Origin: Lysobacter sp.
GTDB lineage: Bacteria; Pseudomonadota; Gammaproteobacteria; Xanthomonadales; Xanthomonadaceae
Assembly (NCBI GenBank): GCA_013141175.1
Contig: JABFRN010000001.1
Location: 2,551,234-2,615,233 of the forward strand
Length of the DNA stretch: 64,000 bases
Direction: 5' to 3'
Made by a program: the position numbers and the translations under genes. Of this stretch, positions 18,958 through 30,471 are shown in pieces (within the stretch, counting starts at the first letter, position 1; each line of letters starts with the position of its first letter). Below the pieces are notes generated by a model. It did not search any database, had not been told where the DNA came from, and saw nothing but the letters and a program-made list of their open reading frames with translations.

Positions 18958-19081
18958 CCCCGACGGACGCGTTCAGGCGGACTGGGCCGGTTTCGGGACC
19001 GGGCGCCTGTCCGGAAGGGCGGTCGCCGGGCCGGCCACCCGGTAAACTTGCCCGCATCTGCTGCATGCCCCGGAGCTTCAC

Positions 19082-20503
19082 TTGATCAAGCCGCGTACCC
19101 CGCCTGGCGTCCTCGAACTGCTGCCGCGCGACCAGATCGCGTTCCAGCGGATGCTGGACACCATCCGCCGCACCTTCGAGCGCTTCGGCTTCCTGCCGGT
19201 GGAAACGCCGGTGATGGAGCTGTCCGAGGTGCTGCTGACCAAATCCGGCGGCGAAACCGAGCGGCAGGTGTATTTCGTGCAGTCGACCGGCGCGCTGGAC
19301 AAGGAGCGGGATGGATCGTCGCGGCACGCCATGCCCGAAATGGCCCTCCGCTTCGATCTGACCGTGCCGCTGGCGCGCTATGTGGCCGAACACGAGCACG
19401 ACCTCGCGTTTCCGTTCCGCCGCTACCAGATGCAGCGCGTGTATCGCGGCGAGCGCGCGCAGCGCGGCCGGTTCCGCGAGTTCTACCAGTGCGATATCGA
19501 CGTGATCGGCAAGGACGCGCTGAGCACCCGCCACGATGCCGAAATCCCGGCGGTGATCGCTTCGGTGTTCGAGTCGCTGGCGATCGGCGAATTCACCATC
19601 CAGTTCAACCACCGCAAGCTGCTGCGCGGTTTTTTCGAAGGCCAGGGCATCGGCGACGGCGAGCGTCAGGCGTCGGTGCTGCGCGAGATCGACAAACTCG
19701 ACAAGCGTGGCGAACCGGCGGTGCGCGCGACGCTGATCGGCGAGGGTTTCGAACTCACGCCCGAAGTGGCGGATAAGCTGCTCGCGTTCTCGCGCGTACG
19801 CGCCACTGGTCACGATGCCGCGCAGGCGGCGCTGGATGCGCTGGGTGCGGGCACGGCGATGTTCGAGGAAGGTCGCGATGAGCTGCGCGAAGTCCTGCGC
19901 CAGCTGCGCGCGCTGGGCGTCGCCGACAACCGTTTCGCGCTGAACCTGTCGATCGCGCGCGGCCTCGATTACTACACCGGCATCGTCTACGAAACCACGC
20001 TCAACGCGAATCCGGAGATCGGTTCGATCTGTTCCGGCGGCCGTTACGAAAATCTCGCCAGCCACTACACCAAGTCGAAGCTGCCGGGCGTGGGTATTTC
20101 GATCGGTTTGACGCGGCTGTTCTGGCAGCTGCGCGAAGCCGGGCTGGTGGCGACCGCCGACAGCTCGGTGGATGCGCTGGTGTCGCTGATGGATGACAGC
20201 GGCCTTGAAGCTGCGCTGTCGCTGTCGCAGAAACTGCGCGCGGCCGGTCTCAATGTCGAAACGCAGCTCGAACCGCGCAAGCTCGCCAAGCAGATGCAGT
20301 ACGCCGATCGCGCGGGGATCCGTTTCGTGGTGATCCGTGGCGAGGACGAAGTCGCGCGCGGTACGGTCGCGGTGAAGGATCTGCGTCGCGGCGAGCAGTT
20401 CGAGGTGGCCGAGGCCGACCTCGCGCGCACGCTGCTGGTCGAACGCGAACAATGGCGTGCGTTGCCACCGGCCGCTTCTACCCCCACTGAGGTCAAAGCA
20501 TGA
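19082..20503 (+). CDS. hisS: Histidyl-tRNA synthetase
   Basis: A 473-residue class II synthetase. Motif 2 is visible in [19 protein letters not shown], the histidine-binding peptide in [13 protein letters not shown], and motif 3 in [14 protein letters not shown]-terminal anticodon-binding domain follows. The start is TTG at 19082 with CGGAG about 7 nt upstream. The only upstream ATG (19068) runs straight into a stop, so a rare start codon is needed. TAAACT at 19043-19048 is a possible -10. The stop overlaps the next gene (ATGA). Confidence 0.95.
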   Translation: MIKPRTPPGVLELLPRDQIAFQRMLDTIRRTFERFGFLPVETPVMELSEVLLTKSGGETERQVYFVQSTGALDKERDGSSRHAMPEMALRFDLTVPLARYVAEHEHDLAFPFRRYQMQRVYRGERAQRGRFREFYQCDIDVIGKDALSTRHDAEIPAVIASVFESLAIGEFTIQFNHRKLLRGFFEGQGIGDGERQASVLREIDKLDKRGEPAVRATLIGEGFELTPEVADKLLAFSRVRATGHDAAQAALDALGAGTAMFEEGRDELREVLRQLRALGVADNRFALNLSIARGLDYYTGIVYETTLNANPEIGSICSGGRYENLASHYTKSKLPGVGISIGLTRLFWQLREAGLVATADSSVDALVSLMDDSGLEAALSLSQKLRAAGLNVETQLEPRKLAKQMQYADRAGIRFVVIRGEDEVARGTVAVKDLRRGEQFEVAEADLARTLLVEREQWRALPPAASTPTEVKA

Positions 20504-22395
20504 AGCCGATCCGACTCGACGGCCGTTCCTTGACCCGCGACCGTCTGGTCGAAGTCGCTTACGGCGCGCAGGTGATGCTGGACGAGGGCGCGCTGCGCAA
20601 CGTCGCGCACGCCGCCGCGTTCCTGGCCGAACAGGTGCGTCGCGAAGAGCCCATTTACGGCGTGTCGACCGGCTTCGGCAGCAACGCCGACAAGCTGCTC
20701 GGCGCGCACCCGCTGCGCGATGAACTGCCGGGCGCCACGCCATCGGGCCGCTCGCTGCACGAAGAACTGCAGCGCAATCTGATCATCTCGCACGCGGTCT
20801 GCGTCGGCGAACCGTTCGCCGCCGACGTCGTGCGCGCGATGCTGTGCATCCGCATCAACACGCTGCTGCGCGGGCATTCCGGTATCCGCGTGGAAACCCT
20901 GCAGTCGATGACCGCCATGCTCAATGCCGGCGTGGTGCCGGTGGTGCCGCAGCTGGGTTCGGTCGGCGCGTCGGGCGACCTCGCGCCGCTGTCGCATCTG
21001 GCCATAGTGCTGCTCGGCGGCGGCGAAGCCTTCTACGGCGGCGAACGCCTGCGCGGCGACGAAGCGCTGAAGCGCGCGGGCCTGACCCCGGTGACGCTGT
21101 CGTACAAGGAAGGTCTGGCGCTGAACAACGGCACCGCGCAGATGCTGGCGACCGGCGTGCTGGCGCTGCATCGCATGGAAGAACTGCTCGATACCGCCGA
21201 TCTGGCCGCCGCGATGACCATCGACGCCTTCGCCGGCCGTCTCGGTGCGTTCGCCGAGGAAGTGCATGCGCTGCGACCGCATCCGGGCCAGGTCGAAGTG
21301 GCGGCGAATCTGCGCGGCCTGCTCGCCGGTTCCACGCTCGCCGATATTCCGTACCACCTCGTGCCGAAGTTCCGGCCGTGGCTGCCGCAGAGCTGGGATA
21401 CCGATGAATCGCAGGCCTTGAGCTTCGACATCGGCTGGGAGTGGGTGCCCACTTCCCAACGCCACGGCCGCGAAAAATTCTATCGCCGCTTCAAACCGTT
21501 CCGCGGCGGCAAGAAGCACCAGCCGCAGGACAGCTATTCGCTGCGCTGCATCCCGCAGGTTCACGGCGCGGTGCGCGATGCGGTGGCGCAGGCCAAGCGG
21601 GTGTTCGAGATCGAGCTGAATTCCGTCACCGACAATCCGCTGGTGTTCCCGGACGCGCGCGCCGAGCACGTCGAGCAGCAGGTGATCTCCGCCGGTCACT
21701 TCCACGGCATGCCGCTGGCGCTGGCGATGAGCTATGTGAAGGCGGCCATCCCGGTGCTGGCCTCGATCAGCGAGCGCCGGCTCAACAAACTCGTCGATCC
21801 CGCGACCAACGATGGCCTGCCGCCGTTCCTGATCGGCAATGAAGATGCCACCGAATCCGGCTTCATGATCGTGCAGTACACCGCTGCGGCGATCGTCAAC
21901 GATCTCGCCAGCCGCGCGCATCCGGCGTCGGTGTATTCGATCCCGACCAGCGCCAACGCCGAGGATCACGTGTCGATGGGCGCCAACGAAGCCCGGCACG
22001 TGCTGTCGATGGTCGACGATCTCGGCAAGGTGCTGGCGCTGGAGCTGATCACCGCCGCGCAGGCGCTGGATCTGCGCCGCGACATGATCAACGCCGCGCG
22101 CGATCTCGCCGATCGCGCCGATGCCGTGGAGCTTGCGGCGAAAGTGCAGGGCGGCCCGCAGTCCGTCGACGACAGTCATGCGGATTTCCTGGCCGAAGTC
22201 GAAGCGCTGCGCGTCGAGCTGTCGGCCGCCGAACCTTTCCACCCGGGCCGGGCGGTGGCCGCCGCGCACGAGGCGATCCGCGCGCGGGTGCCGTTCCTCG
22301 AACGCGACCGCGCGCTGGATGTCGATCTCGCCGCCGCGATGGTGCTGGTCCGCGAGGGCAGCGTGCTGGCGGCTGCGCATGCGGTGAACGACTGA
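20500..22395 (+). CDS. Aromatic amino acid ammonia-lyase (histidine ammonia-lyase-like), enlarged
   Basis: A 631-residue HAL/PAL/TAL-family lyase. The MIO cofactor triad Ala157-Ser158-Gly159 lies in [15 protein letters not shown], the catalytic Tyr53 in [10 protein letters not shown], and [13 protein letters not shown] and [14 protein letters not shown] follow. Residues [13 protein letters not shown] favour a histidine-type rather than tyrosine-type active site. Classical HutH is about 510 residues. This protein has an extra segment of about 60 residues at roughly 280-340 (rich in W, K and R) and a longer C-terminus. No other hut gene is nearby; instead it is coupled to hisS by an ATGA overlap. 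The substrate is therefore uncertain, with histidine or another aromatic amino acid possible. Confidence 0.82.
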   Translation: MKPIRLDGRSLTRDRLVEVAYGAQVMLDEGALRNVAHAAAFLAEQVRREEPIYGVSTGFGSNADKLLGAHPLRDELPGATPSGRSLHEELQRNLIISHAVCVGEPFAADVVRAMLCIRINTLLRGHSGIRVETLQSMTAMLNAGVVPVVPQLGSVGASGDLAPLSHLAIVLLGGGEAFYGGERLRGDEALKRAGLTPVTLSYKEGLALNNGTAQMLATGVLALHRMEELLDTADLAAAMTIDAFAGRLGAFAEEVHALRPHPGQVEVAANLRGLLAGSTLADIPYHLVPKFRPWLPQSWDTDESQALSFDIGWEWVPTSQRHGREKFYRRFKPFRGGKKHQPQDSYSLRCIPQVHGAVRDAVAQAKRVFEIELNSVTDNPLVFPDARAEHVEQQVISAGHFHGMPLALAMSYVKAAIPVLASISERRLNKLVDPATNDGLPPFLIGNEDATESGFMIVQYTAAAIVNDLASRAHPASVYSIPTSANAEDHVSMGANEARHVLSMVDDLGKVLALELITAAQALDLRRDMINAARDLADRADAVELAAKVQGGPQSVDDSHADFLAEVEALRVELSAAEPFHPGRAVAAAHEAIRARVPFLERDRALDVDLAAAMVLVREGSVLAAAHAVND

Positions 22396-22423
22396 GCAAA
22401 CCCAAGCCGCGCTGCGGCATTGC

Positions 22424-22574
22424 CCCTGTGGGAGCGACGGAAGTCGCGAAGCCCGCTAGCTGGTAGAACTCACCACATGCGCAATCAGACAACATCGAAC
22501 GCGCGCATTGTGGTTACAGACCCCGTGATTGTTTCATCGCCGCGGGCTGCGCGACTTCCGTCGCTCCCACAGGG
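22424..22574. repeat. Inverted REP pair (REPIN), GGGAGCGACGGAAGTCGCG type
   Basis: A perfect 25-bp inverted repeat: 22424-22448 (CCCTGTGGGAGCGACGG...) and its reverse complement at 22550-22574, 101 bp apart. Related single units occur at 5706-5730 and 59347-59368. It fills most of the gap between the ammonia-lyase and the his operon. Confidence 0.85.
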
Positions 22575-22616
22575 CGGCAGAGGTCTTCCGCTATGTCCAA
22601 CGGCAGGTTTGCCCGG

Positions 22617-22645
22617 TTGACAGATACGACGCGCATCTCTAATGT
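22617..22645 (+). promoter_or_regulatory. Promoter of the his operon
   Basis: A perfect TTGACA (22617-22622), a 17-bp spacer and TAATGT (22640-22645). Transcription would start near 22652, about 30 nt before the regulator gene. Confidence 0.65.
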
Positions 22646-22664
22646 ATTAGCACGTTAATACATT
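22641..22664. promoter_or_regulatory. Palindromic operator over the his promoter
   Basis: AATGTATTA (22641-22649) and TAATACATT (22656-22664) form a perfect 9-bp inverted repeat with 6-bp centre GCACGT. It is AT-rich in a very GC-rich background and covers the -10 and start site. It is 17 bp before a TrpR-like gene, so autoregulation and control of the his genes by that protein is the likely purpose. Confidence 0.65.
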
Positions 22665-22681
22665 GATTCGCCCGATCCTCC

Positions 22682-23008
22682 ATGAAACAACGCCCCCAGC
22701 CCGTTCCCGACCGCGACGCCGAGGCCGCCCTCGACGCGCTGTCGCGTGCGCTGGCGGGGCTGTCGAAGCCGGGGGCGGTGCGTGCGTTCCTCGTGGACCT
22801 GTGCACGCCGGCCGAACTCGAAGCCATGGCCGACCGCTGGAAAGTGGTGCCGCTGCTGCTCGAAGGCGTGCCGTATCGCGAAATCCACGACCGCACCCTG
22901 GTCAGCGTCACCACCATCGGCCGCGTCGCGCGCACGCTCGAACGCGGCGCCGGCGGCTACGGCCTTGCCATCGAACACCAGCAGCGACCGAGCGGTCGCC
23001 GCGCCTGA
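22682..23008 (+). CDS. TrpR/YerC-like repressor heading the his operon
   Basis: A 108-residue protein of the TrpR-related YerC/YecD family. It has [17 protein letters not shown], then the helix-turn-helix [18 protein letters not shown] followed by [14 protein letters not shown]. TrpR binds DNA as a dimer when its amino acid ligand is present. In this position the protein is plausibly a histidine-responsive repressor of the his operon, as proposed for similar genes by comparative genomics. Evidence here is location (11 bp before hisG) and the palindrome over its promoter. The ligand is inferred. Confidence 0.82.
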   Translation: MKQRPQPVPDRDAEAALDALSRALAGLSKPGAVRAFLVDLCTPAELEAMADRWKVVPLLLEGVPYREIHDRTLVSVTTIGRVARTLERGAGGYGLAIEHQQRPSGRRA

Positions 23009-23019
23009 GGATTCCACCC

Positions 23020-23946
23020 ATGCAACGTACTTCCGCCGCCACCGAGCGCGATCGCCTGCGCATCGCCATCCAGAAGAGCGGGCGGCTCAGCGAACCCGCG
23101 CTGGCGCTGCTCGCCGCCGCCGGCCTGAGCTGGCAGGAGAGTCGCGACAAACTGTTCTACTACGGCGAATCGCTGCCGGTGGACCTGCTGCTGGTCCGCG
23201 ATGACGATATCCCCGGGCTCATCGCCGATGGCGTCTGCGACCTCGGCATGGTTGGACGCAACGTGTTATTGGAACAATCCTATGAACGCGAGTCGCGCGG
23301 CGCGCCGCCGGCGTTCCGCGAATGGCGCGCGCTCGGCTTCGGCCGTTGCCGGCTGATGTTCGGCATTCCCGCCGAGTGGACGTGGGCGCCGGAGACGCAA
23401 TTGCCCGGCAAACGCATCGCGACGAGTTATCCCGCGCTGCTGGCGCGCTGGCTGTCGGACCGCAGCATTCCCGCCGACGTGGTGACCATGTCCGGCTCGG
23501 TCGAGATCGCGCCCCGACTGGGACAGGCCGATCTGGTCTGCGATCTGGTGTCCAGCGGCGCGACCCTCGTCGCCAACGGTCTGAAGCCGATCGAGGTGGT
23601 GCTCGACAGCGAAGCGGTGCTCGCCGGCCCGGCCGATGGTTTCAGCGATGTGCGCGCGGGGATCGCCGATCTGCTGCTGCGCCGGCTCGACGGCGTGATG
23701 AAGATCCGCGACAGCAAGCTGCTGATGTTCCAGGCCTCGCGCGCGGTGTTGCCCGGGCTGATGCAGTTGCTCCCGGACGCCGAACCGCCGACGGTGATGG
23801 CGCTCGACGGTCACCTTGACGGCACCGGCGATGTCGCCCTGCAGGCGCTGTGCCATGGTGTGATGACGTGGCAACGGCTGGAGGATCTCAAACGTGCCGG
23901 CGCGCGTGGTTTGATGGTGGTCCCCGTGGAAAGGATGCTCGCATGA
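23020..23946 (+). CDS. hisG: ATP phosphoribosyltransferase, long form
   Basis: A 308-residue HisG, first and feedback-controlled step of histidine synthesis (ATP plus PRPP to phosphoribosyl-ATP). [18 protein letters not shown] and [13 protein letters not shown] are near the N-terminus, and [14 protein letters not shown] is the PRPP-binding region. The C-terminal regulatory domain of the long form is present, so no separate HisZ is required. ATG 23020 gives the family start; the stop overlaps hisD (ATGA). Confidence 0.95.
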   Translation: MQRTSAATERDRLRIAIQKSGRLSEPALALLAAAGLSWQESRDKLFYYGESLPVDLLLVRDDDIPGLIADGVCDLGMVGRNVLLEQSYERESRGAPPAFREWRALGFGRCRLMFGIPAEWTWAPETQLPGKRIATSYPALLARWLSDRSIPADVVTMSGSVEIAPRLGQADLVCDLVSSGATLVANGLKPIEVVLDSEAVLAGPADGFSDVRAGIADLLLRRLDGVMKIRDSKLLMFQASRAVLPGLMQLLPDAEPPTVMALDGHLDGTGDVALQALCHGVMTWQRLEDLKRAGARGLMVVPVERMLA

Positions 23947-25286
23947 ACGCTCCGCTCGCCAACAGAATCGGCCTGAATCTGCTGACCTGGGACACCCTGG
24001 ACGATGCCGGCCGCCGCGCCGCGTTGCGCCGGCCCACGCAGGACTCCGCTGCCGCCGTGCGCCTGGGCGTGGGCAAGATCGTCGCCCGGGTCCGCGCCGA
24101 CGGCGATGCCGCGCTGCGCAAATTCTCGCGTCTGCTCGACCGCGCCGCGCTGGATGTGTTCGAAGTCACGGTGGAGGAATTCCTCGCCGCCGAGGCGTCG
24201 CTGGATCCGACCCTCAAGGCCGCGATCATCGACGCATCGCAACGCATCGATGCCTTCCATCGCGACGGCGGCACGACCGAATACGCGATCGAAACCGCGC
24301 CCGGCGTGCAGTGCAGGCGGGTGGTGCGCCCGATCGCGCGCGTCGGCCTGTACATTCCCGCCGGCAGCGCGCCGCTGCCCTCGACGATGCTGATGCTGGG
24401 CGTGCCCGCGCGCATCGCCGGCTGCGAGGAAGTCGTGGTCTGCACGCCGCCGCGCGCCGACGGCACGGCCGATCCGGCGGTGCTGTTCGCCGCGAGCCAA
24501 TGCGGCGTGCGCCGGGTCTTCAAACTCGGCGGCGCGCAGGCGATCGCTGCGATGGCGATCGGCACCCAGAGCATTCCCGCCTGCGACAAGCTGTTCGGCC
24601 CCGGCAACGCCTGGGTGACCGAAGCCAAGCGCCAGGTGTCGACCGTGGAGGGCGGCCCCGCCATCGATATGCCTGCGGGGCCTTCGGAACTGATGGTGAT
24701 CGCCGATGGCGGCGCCAACCCGGCGTTCGTCGCCGCCGATCTGCTGTCGCAGGCCGAGCATGGCCCGGATTCGCAGGTGATCCTGCTCAGCGACTCCGAT
24801 GTGCTGATCGCGCACGTCGCGCGCGCGCTGGTGATCCAGCTCGCACAGCTGCCGCGCGCCGGAATCGCCCGCGAAGCGCTGGCGCAGTCGCGATTGATCC
24901 GCGTGGCGACGATCTCCGATGCATTCGATGTCAGCAATCGCTACGCGCCGGAACATCTGATCCTCGCGCTGCGCGAGCCGGATGCGTGGCTGGATCGCGT
25001 GCGCGCGGCGGGTTCGGTGTTCCTCGGCGATTACGCCGCGGAAGCGGTGGGCGATTACTGCAGCGGCACCAATCACGTGCTGCCGACCGGCGGCGCAGCG
25101 CGCGCGTGGAGCGGGCTGTCGGTGGCCAGTTTCCAGACCGCGATCAGTGTGCAGAGCGTCTCGGCCGAGGGTCTGCAGCGGATCGGTCCCAGCGCGATCC
25201 GGATCGCCGAGGCCGAAGGACTGCAGGCGCATGCCAACGCGGTGTCGATCCGCATCGCTGCGGCGGAGGCGGAAGCCGCGAAATGA
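23943..25286 (+). CDS. hisD: Histidinol dehydrogenase
   Basis: A 447-residue zinc enzyme that oxidises L-histidinol to histidine in two NAD-dependent steps. Landmarks are [61 protein letters not shown] and APEHL. The Glu-His pair in RYAPEHLIL and His in [13 protein letters not shown] are expected at the active site. Both ends overlap neighbours by ATGA. Confidence 0.96.
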   Translation: MNAPLANRIGLNLLTWDTLDDAGRRAALRRPTQDSAAAVRLGVGKIVARVRADGDAALRKFSRLLDRAALDVFEVTVEEFLAAEASLDPTLKAAIIDASQRIDAFHRDGGTTEYAIETAPGVQCRRVVRPIARVGLYIPAGSAPLPSTMLMLGVPARIAGCEEVVVCTPPRADGTADPAVLFAASQCGVRRVFKLGGAQAIAAMAIGTQSIPACDKLFGPGNAWVTEAKRQVSTVEGGPAIDMPAGPSELMVIADGGANPAFVAADLLSQAEHGPDSQVILLSDSDVLIAHVARALVIQLAQLPRAGIAREALAQSRLIRVATISDAFDVSNRYAPEHLILALREPDAWLDRVRAAGSVFLGDYAAEAVGDYCSGTNHVLPTGGAARAWSGLSVASFQTAISVQSVSAEGLQRIGPSAIRIAEAEGLQAHANAVSIRIAAAEAEAAK

Positions 25287-26407
25287 GCGCGCCGTTCGCG
25301 ACCCACCCGAAGCCCGGCATCCTCGATCTGGTGCGTGAGGATCTGCGTGCGTTCGCCGGCTACGCCTCCGCGCGCAGCCACGCGCTCGAAGGCTTGCCGC
25401 CGGGAAGCACGGTCTGGCTCAACGCCAACGAATCGCCGTGGACGAATGCCGCGGATACCGACGGTCTGCTGCGCCGTTATCCGCAGCCGCAGCCCGAAGC
25501 GCTGCGCGTGAGATTGGCCGAGGTCTACGGCGTACGTCCCGAGCAACTGCTGATCGGTCGCGGCAGCGACGAGGCCATCGACCTGCTGGTCCGCGCGCTG
25601 TGCCGCGCCGAACACGATCCGATCGTGATCGCTCCACCGGTGTTCGGGATGTACGCGGTCTGCGCGCGTCTGCAGGGCGCGCCGCTGATCGAAGCGCCGT
25701 TGCGCGAGCGACCGGACGGCTGGATGACCGATCTCGCCGCGATGCGCGACCTCGCCGTCGCGCGGCACGCGAAGATCGTGTTCCTGTGTTCGCCCGGAAA
25801 TCCCACCGGCGAGCTGATTCCGCTCGCTGCGGTGCGCGCATTGGCCCAGGCGCTGGCCGGACGTGCGCTGGTGGTGGTCGACGAGGCCTACATCGAATTC
25901 GCCGATGCGCCGTCGGCGGCCACGCTCATCGATGCGTATCCGAACATCGCCGTACTGCGCACGCTCTCGAAGCTGCATGCGCTGGCCGGCGCGCGCATCG
26001 GCTGCGTGCTGGCCGATCCGGCGCTGATCGCGGTGCTGCGTCGCTGCCAGGCGCCGTATCCGGTGCCGCAGCCCTGCGCCGAACTTGCGCTGCGTGCGCT
26101 GGAGCCGGCAGCGCTTGCGGAAGCGTCCGCGCGGGTCGTAACGATCCGCGCCGAACGCGAACGGATGTTCGCGATGCTGCCGCAACTCGATGGCGTACGC
26201 GTGGCGTACCCGAGCGCCGGAAATTTTCTGCTCGCACGATTCGACGACGCCGAAACCGCGTATCGGCGTCTGTTGGCCGCGGGTGTGGTGGTGCGCGACA
26301 TGCGCGCCACGCCGGGGCTCGGCGACGCGCTGCGGATCACGGTGGGCTCGCCCGATGAAAACGATGCGGTGTTCGCAGCGCTGAAGCCGGCGGAGGTTGC
26401 GGCATGA
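25283..26407 (+). CDS. hisC: Histidinol-phosphate aminotransferase
   Basis: A 374-residue fold-type I PLP enzyme. The Schiff-base lysine is Lys230 in [45 protein letters not shown] and VVDEAYIEF are family motifs. It converts imidazole acetol phosphate to histidinol phosphate with glutamate. Overlaps hisD and hisB. Confidence 0.95.
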   Translation: MSAPFATHPKPGILDLVREDLRAFAGYASARSHALEGLPPGSTVWLNANESPWTNAADTDGLLRRYPQPQPEALRVRLAEVYGVRPEQLLIGRGSDEAIDLLVRALCRAEHDPIVIAPPVFGMYAVCARLQGAPLIEAPLRERPDGWMTDLAAMRDLAVARHAKIVFLCSPGNPTGELIPLAAVRALAQALAGRALVVVDEAYIEFADAPSAATLIDAYPNIAVLRTLSKLHALAGARIGCVLADPALIAVLRRCQAPYPVPQPCAELALRALEPAALAEASARVVTIRAERERMFAMLPQLDGVRVAYPSAGNFLLARFDDAETAYRRLLAAGVVVRDMRATPGLGDALRITVGSPDENDAVFAALKPAEVAA

Positions 26408-27486
26408 GCGCGACGAAGCCGATCCTCTTCGTCGACCGCGACGGCACGTTGATCCGCGAGCCGGCCGATTTCCAGATCGATGCCTACGACAAACTCGCCT
26501 TCGTCGATGGCGTGATTCCGGCGATGCTGCGCCTGCGCGACGCCGGCTACGATTTCGTGATGGTGACCAACCAGGACGGGCTCGGCACCGAAGCGTTTCC
26601 GCAAGCCGACTTCGACGGCCCGCATGCGCTGATGCTTCAGATCTTCGAGAGCCAGGGCATCCGCTTCCGCGATGTGCTGATCGACCGCAGTTTTCCGCAT
26701 GAGAACTCGCCGAACCGCAAGCCGGCGCTGGGCCTGATGCAGCCGCTGCTGCGCGATCGCAGCATCGACTGGGCGCGCTCGGCGATGGTCGGCGATCGCG
26801 AGACCGATATCCAGTTCGCCGCGAATCTGGACATCCGTGGTTTCAAGCTGAAATCGCCGCAGTTCGGCGACGGCGTCGACTGGGCGCATATCGCGCACGT
26901 CCTCGTCGATGTACCGCGCACCGCGACGATCGAGCGAAAAACCAAGGAAACGCGGATCGTGGTCGAAGTCGATCTCGACCGCGAGGCCGAACCCGACGTG
27001 AAGACCGGACTGGGTTTCTACGACCACATGCTGGAACAGTTGGGCAAGCACGGCGGTTTCGCGCTGCGGCTGCGCTGCGACGGCGATCTGCATATCGACG
27101 AGCACCACACCGTCGAGGATTGCGCGCTCGCGTTGGGGCAGGCGTTGCGCCAGGCGCTGGGCGACAAGCGTGGTATCGGCCGCTACGGCTTCACCCTGCC
27201 GATGGACGAAGCGCAGGCGAGCGCGACGCTGGACTGGTCCGGGCGCCCGCACTTCGTGTTCGACGGTGCGTTCAAGCGCGAGAAAGTCGGCGACCTCGCC
27301 ACCGAGCTGGTGCCGCACGCGTTCCGCTCGCTGTGCGAAACCGCCGGGCTGAATCTGCATCTCTCCGTACGCGGCGACAACGACCATCACCAGATCGAAG
27401 CCTGCTTCAAGGCGGTCGCACGCGCGCTGCGGCAGTCGTTCAAGCGCGAAGGCGATGCGCTGCCGAGCACCAAGGGAACGCTGTGA
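26404..27486 (+). CDS. hisB: Bifunctional histidinol-phosphatase / imidazoleglycerol-phosphate dehydratase
   Basis: A 360-residue fusion of the enterobacterial type. The N-terminal HAD phosphatase has Asp11 and Asp13 in [10 protein letters not shown] and [10 protein letters not shown]. The C-terminal IGPD domain shows [33 protein letters not shown] and [13 protein letters not shown], with the metal-binding histidines intact. Such fusions are typical of gammaproteobacteria. It overlaps hisC by 4 bp and hisH by GTGA. Confidence 0.96.
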   Translation: MSATKPILFVDRDGTLIREPADFQIDAYDKLAFVDGVIPAMLRLRDAGYDFVMVTNQDGLGTEAFPQADFDGPHALMLQIFESQGIRFRDVLIDRSFPHENSPNRKPALGLMQPLLRDRSIDWARSAMVGDRETDIQFAANLDIRGFKLKSPQFGDGVDWAHIAHVLVDVPRTATIERKTKETRIVVEVDLDREAEPDVKTGLGFYDHMLEQLGKHGGFALRLRCDGDLHIDEHHTVEDCALALGQALRQALGDKRGIGRYGFTLPMDEAQASATLDWSGRPHFVFDGAFKREKVGDLATELVPHAFRSLCETAGLNLHLSVRGDNDHHQIEACFKAVARALRQSFKREGDALPSTKGTL

Positions 27487-28115
27487 GTGGCGATGGTCTG
27501 GTCCTGATCGATGCCGGCGGCGCGAACCTCGGTTCGGTGCGCTATGCGCTGGGCCGGATCGGCGCACGGCCGCGTCTCGTGCGCGATGCCGATGAACTGG
27601 GTGCGCCGGAACGGATCATCCTGCCGGGCGTCGGCGCCGCCGCACCGTCGATGGCGCTGCTGCGCGCGCGCGGGCTGGATGCCGCGCTGCGCGCCAGCAC
27701 GGTGCCGCTGCTCGGCGTCTGCGTCGGCATGCAATTGTTGTTCGAGTCGTCGGAAGAGGGCGATGTCGATTGTCTCGGTCTGCTGAAGGGCCGCGTGCGC
27801 AAACTGTCCGGGGGCCCCGGGCTGCGCGTGCCGCATATGGGCTGGAACCGGTTGCGCAAGCGCGTCGATGCGAACGGCGACGGCTCGCCGCTGCTCGATG
27901 GCATCGACGACGGTGCGCACGCCTATTTCGTGCACAGCTACGCGGTGCTGGTCGACGACGAGACCGATGCCTGCGTGCTCGCCGAAAGCGATCACGGCCA
28001 GCGCTTCGCGGCGGTGGTCGGCAGCGGCAAGCGCTACGGCGCGCAGTTCCATCCCGAGCGTTCGTCGGCAGCCGGCCTGCGACTGCTCGACAATTTCCTG
28101 AAGCTTCCCGCATGA
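27483..28115 (+). CDS. hisH: Imidazole glycerol phosphate synthase, glutamine amidotransferase subunit
   Basis: A 210-residue class I glutaminase that feeds ammonia to HisF. The nucleophile is Cys80 in [13 protein letters not shown] and the partner histidine-glutamate pair is in [10 protein letters not shown]. The start is GTG at 27483 overlapping the hisB stop; there is no ATG giving the [13 protein letters not shown]-terminus. It pairs with hisF downstream, with hisA between. Confidence 0.95.
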   Translation: MSGDGLVLIDAGGANLGSVRYALGRIGARPRLVRDADELGAPERIILPGVGAAAPSMALLRARGLDAALRASTVPLLGVCVGMQLLFESSEEGDVDCLGLLKGRVRKLSGGPGLRVPHMGWNRLRKRVDANGDGSPLLDGIDDGAHAYFVHSYAVLVDDETDACVLAESDHGQRFAAVVGSGKRYGAQFHPERSSAAGLRLLDNFLKLPA

Positions 28116-28846
28116 CCTTCGTTCCCTATCCCGCCATCGATGTCCGCGACGGGCGCGTCGTGCGCCTGCAGCAGGGCGATTACGATCGCGAAACCCGCTA
28201 CGCCGACGATCCGTTCGCGGTCGCGATGCGCTATGCCGATGCCGGCGCGCGCTGGCTGCATCTGGTCGATCTCGACGCTGCGCGCGCCGGTGGCTATACG
28301 CTCGCGCCGCTGCTGCGCAGGATCGCCGACGACGGTCGCCTGCGGGTGCAGACCGGCGGCGGCGTGCGCGACGAGGCGGCGGTCGCATCGATGCTCGAAC
28401 ACGGCGCATCGCGCGTGGTGATCGGCTCGTTGGCGGTGCGCGAACCGGCCTCGGTCGAAGCCTGGCTGAAACATTACGGCGCGGAGCGCATCACCATCGC
28501 GCTCGATACCCGGCAGGACGAGGCCGGCGCATGGCAGCTGCCGATCCACGGTTGGACCGAACGCGCGGAACTCGATCTCGATGCCTGTCTGCGCCGCTAT
28601 CGAGACGCCGGCGCGAAGCATCTGCTGTGCACCGACATCGCCCGCGACGGGATGATGCGCGGCCCGAATATCGATTTGTATCGAACGATCGTGGCGCGGG
28701 GAGAAGGCTTCGCGCTGCAGGCCAGCGGCGGCATCCGTGATGTCGCCGATATCGTCATGGCCCGCGAGGCCGGCTGCGCGGGTGCGGTGCTCGGTCGTGC
28801 GCTGCTGGAAGGCGGCATGACCATCGAGGAGGCGCTGGCATGCTGA
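28112..28846 (+). CDS. hisA: ProFAR isomerase (phosphoribosylformimino-AICAR-P isomerase)
   Basis: A 244-residue TIM barrel. Asp10 in [17 protein letters not shown] is the first catalytic acid and ALDTRQD with [14 protein letters not shown] covers the second half. The phosphate-binding loops VQTGGGVRD and [13 protein letters not shown] are present. It overlaps hisH and hisF. Confidence 0.96.
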   Translation: MTFVPYPAIDVRDGRVVRLQQGDYDRETRYADDPFAVAMRYADAGARWLHLVDLDAARAGGYTLAPLLRRIADDGRLRVQTGGGVRDEAAVASMLEHGASRVVIGSLAVREPASVEAWLKHYGAERITIALDTRQDEAGAWQLPIHGWTERAELDLDACLRRYRDAGAKHLLCTDIARDGMMRGPNIDLYRTIVARGEGFALQASGGIRDVADIVMAREAGCAGAVLGRALLEGGMTIEEALAC

Positions 28847-29610
28847 GTGTGCGGATCGTGCCGTGCCTGGATGTGCGCGACGGACGCGTCGTCAAGGGCG
28901 TGCGGTTCCGCGATCACGTCGACATGGGCGATATCGTCGAACTGGCGTGCCGCTATCGCGACGAAGGCGCGGACGAGCTGGTGTTCTACGACATCGGCGC
29001 GAGCCCGGACGGTCGCGCGGTCGATGTCGATTGGGTCGAACGCGTGGCTTCGGTCATCGATATCCCGTTCTGCGTCGCTGGCGGCATCCGCAGCGTCGAC
29101 ACCGCGCGGCGGGTATTGTTCGCGGGCGCCGACAAGGTGTCGATCAACACGCCGGCATTGGAGCGACCGGAGTTGATCACCGAAATCGCCGACGCCTACG
29201 GCAGCCAGTGCGTGGTGGTCGGCATCGATTCGATGCGCGATGCCGACGGCGTCTGGCGCGTGCGCAGCTACACCGGCGATCCGGACAAGACCCAAGCGCT
29301 GCGCAAGTCCACGCTCGACTGGGTGCGCGAGGCGCAGGCGCTGGGCGCAGGCGAGATCGTGCTCAACTGCATGGACAGCGACGGTGTGCGCAAGGGATAC
29401 GACCTCGAACAGCTCAAGGCGGTGCGCGCGATCTGCCATGTGCCGCTGGTCGCGTCCGGCGGCGCCGGTGCGATCGGACATTTCGTCGACGCGTTCCGCG
29501 AGGCGGACGTCGACGCCGCGCTGGCGGCAAGCGTCTTCCACTCCGGCGCGATCGCGATCCCGGAACTCAAGCGCGCACTGCGCGCGCAAGGCATCGAGGT
29601 GCGGCTGTGA
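28840..29610 (+). CDS. hisF: Imidazole glycerol phosphate synthase, cyclase subunit
   Basis: A 256-residue TIM barrel that partners HisH and makes imidazole glycerol phosphate and AICAR. Asp11 in [16 protein letters not shown] and the aspartate in VVVGIDSM are the catalytic acids. [13 protein letters not shown] and [12 protein letters not shown] follow. It overlaps hisA by 7 bp and hisI by GTGA. Confidence 0.96.
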   Translation: MLSVRIVPCLDVRDGRVVKGVRFRDHVDMGDIVELACRYRDEGADELVFYDIGASPDGRAVDVDWVERVASVIDIPFCVAGGIRSVDTARRVLFAGADKVSINTPALERPELITEIADAYGSQCVVVGIDSMRDADGVWRVRSYTGDPDKTQALRKSTLDWVREAQALGAGEIVLNCMDSDGVRKGYDLEQLKAVRAICHVPLVASGGAGAIGHFVDAFREADVDAALAASVFHSGAIAIPELKRALRAQGIEVRL

Positions 29611-30233
29611 ACGAGAACCCCTCCGTCGAGATACCGGAGCTCGATATCGATTCGCTCGCCTGGGACAAGCAGTCCGGACTGCTGCCGGCGATCGTGCAGG
29701 ACGCGGATTCGCGCCGCGTGCTGATGCTGGGCTACATGTCGCGAGAAGCGCTGGTCAGGACGATCGAATCGGGGCAGGTCACGTTCCACAGCCGCAGCAG
29801 GCAGCGGCTGTGGACCAAGGGCGAAAGCAGCGGTCATGTGCTGACGCTGGTGGGACTCGAAGTGGATTGCGACAACGACACCTTGCTGGTGCAGGCACGG
29901 CCGCAGGGGCCGACCTGCCATCTAGGCACCGTGAGCTGTTTTCCGAATGCACCCGGCGATGTGCTCGGCGATCTGGATGCGCTGATCGCCAGGCGTGCGG
30001 TCGATCTGCCCGCCGGCAGCTACACGACGAAGCTGTTCGAGAGCGGCATCAAGCGCATCGCGCAGAAAGTCGGCGAGGAAGGGCTGGAAACCGCGCTGGC
30101 GGCGGTGGTGGAGGACGACGACGCGCTGCTGGGCGAAGCGGCGGATCTGCTCTATCACCTGGTCGTGCTGCTGCGCGCGCGCGGGTTGGATCTCGATGCC
30201 GTGATGCAAACATTGGCGAAGCGACGCAGTTGA
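29607..30233 (+). CDS. hisI: Bifunctional phosphoribosyl-AMP cyclohydrolase / phosphoribosyl-ATP pyrophosphatase
   Basis: A 208-residue HisIE fusion for steps two and three of the pathway. The cyclohydrolase half shows [37 protein letters not shown] and the metal-binding cysteines in [11 protein letters not shown]. The pyrophosphatase half has [20 protein letters not shown] followed by [10 protein letters not shown] and [12 protein letters not shown]. The start is GTG at 29607 overlapping hisF. It closes the his operon. Confidence 0.95.
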   Translation: MNENPSVEIPELDIDSLAWDKQSGLLPAIVQDADSRRVLMLGYMSREALVRTIESGQVTFHSRSRQRLWTKGESSGHVLTLVGLEVDCDNDTLLVQARPQGPTCHLGTVSCFPNAPGDVLGDLDALIARRAVDLPAGSYTTKLFESGIKRIAQKVGEEGLETALAAVVEDDDALLGEAADLLYHLVVLLRARGLDLDAVMQTLAKRRS

Positions 30234-30288
30234 CAGGGTGTGCCTTCGGCCTGAGCTCTCCCTGCTTCTTCGGGTATTCCAAAATAAC

Positions 30289-30376
30289 GTCGTCATCCCC
30301 GCGAACGCGGGGATCCAGCGACTTTCAAGCTTCTGCGCAGCAAGACCCTGGGTTCCCGCGTTCGCGGGAACGACGA
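30289..30376. repeat. REP pair after the his operon
   Basis: CGTCATCCCCGCGAACGCGG at the left and GGTTCCCGCGTTCGCGGGAA at the right, about 40 bp apart, same family as 18468-18556 but with the two unit types exchanged. It sits in the 238-bp gap between convergent hisI and the GGDEF gene. Confidence 0.8.
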
Positions 30377-30471
30377 GTGAAAGAACGGCTACCGCCGATC
30401 AATCGATCCGTTTGATTTTTCTGAAGGGAAAAGCGTGGGCACCTCAGGCCGAAGGCGCACCCGATGTGCTG

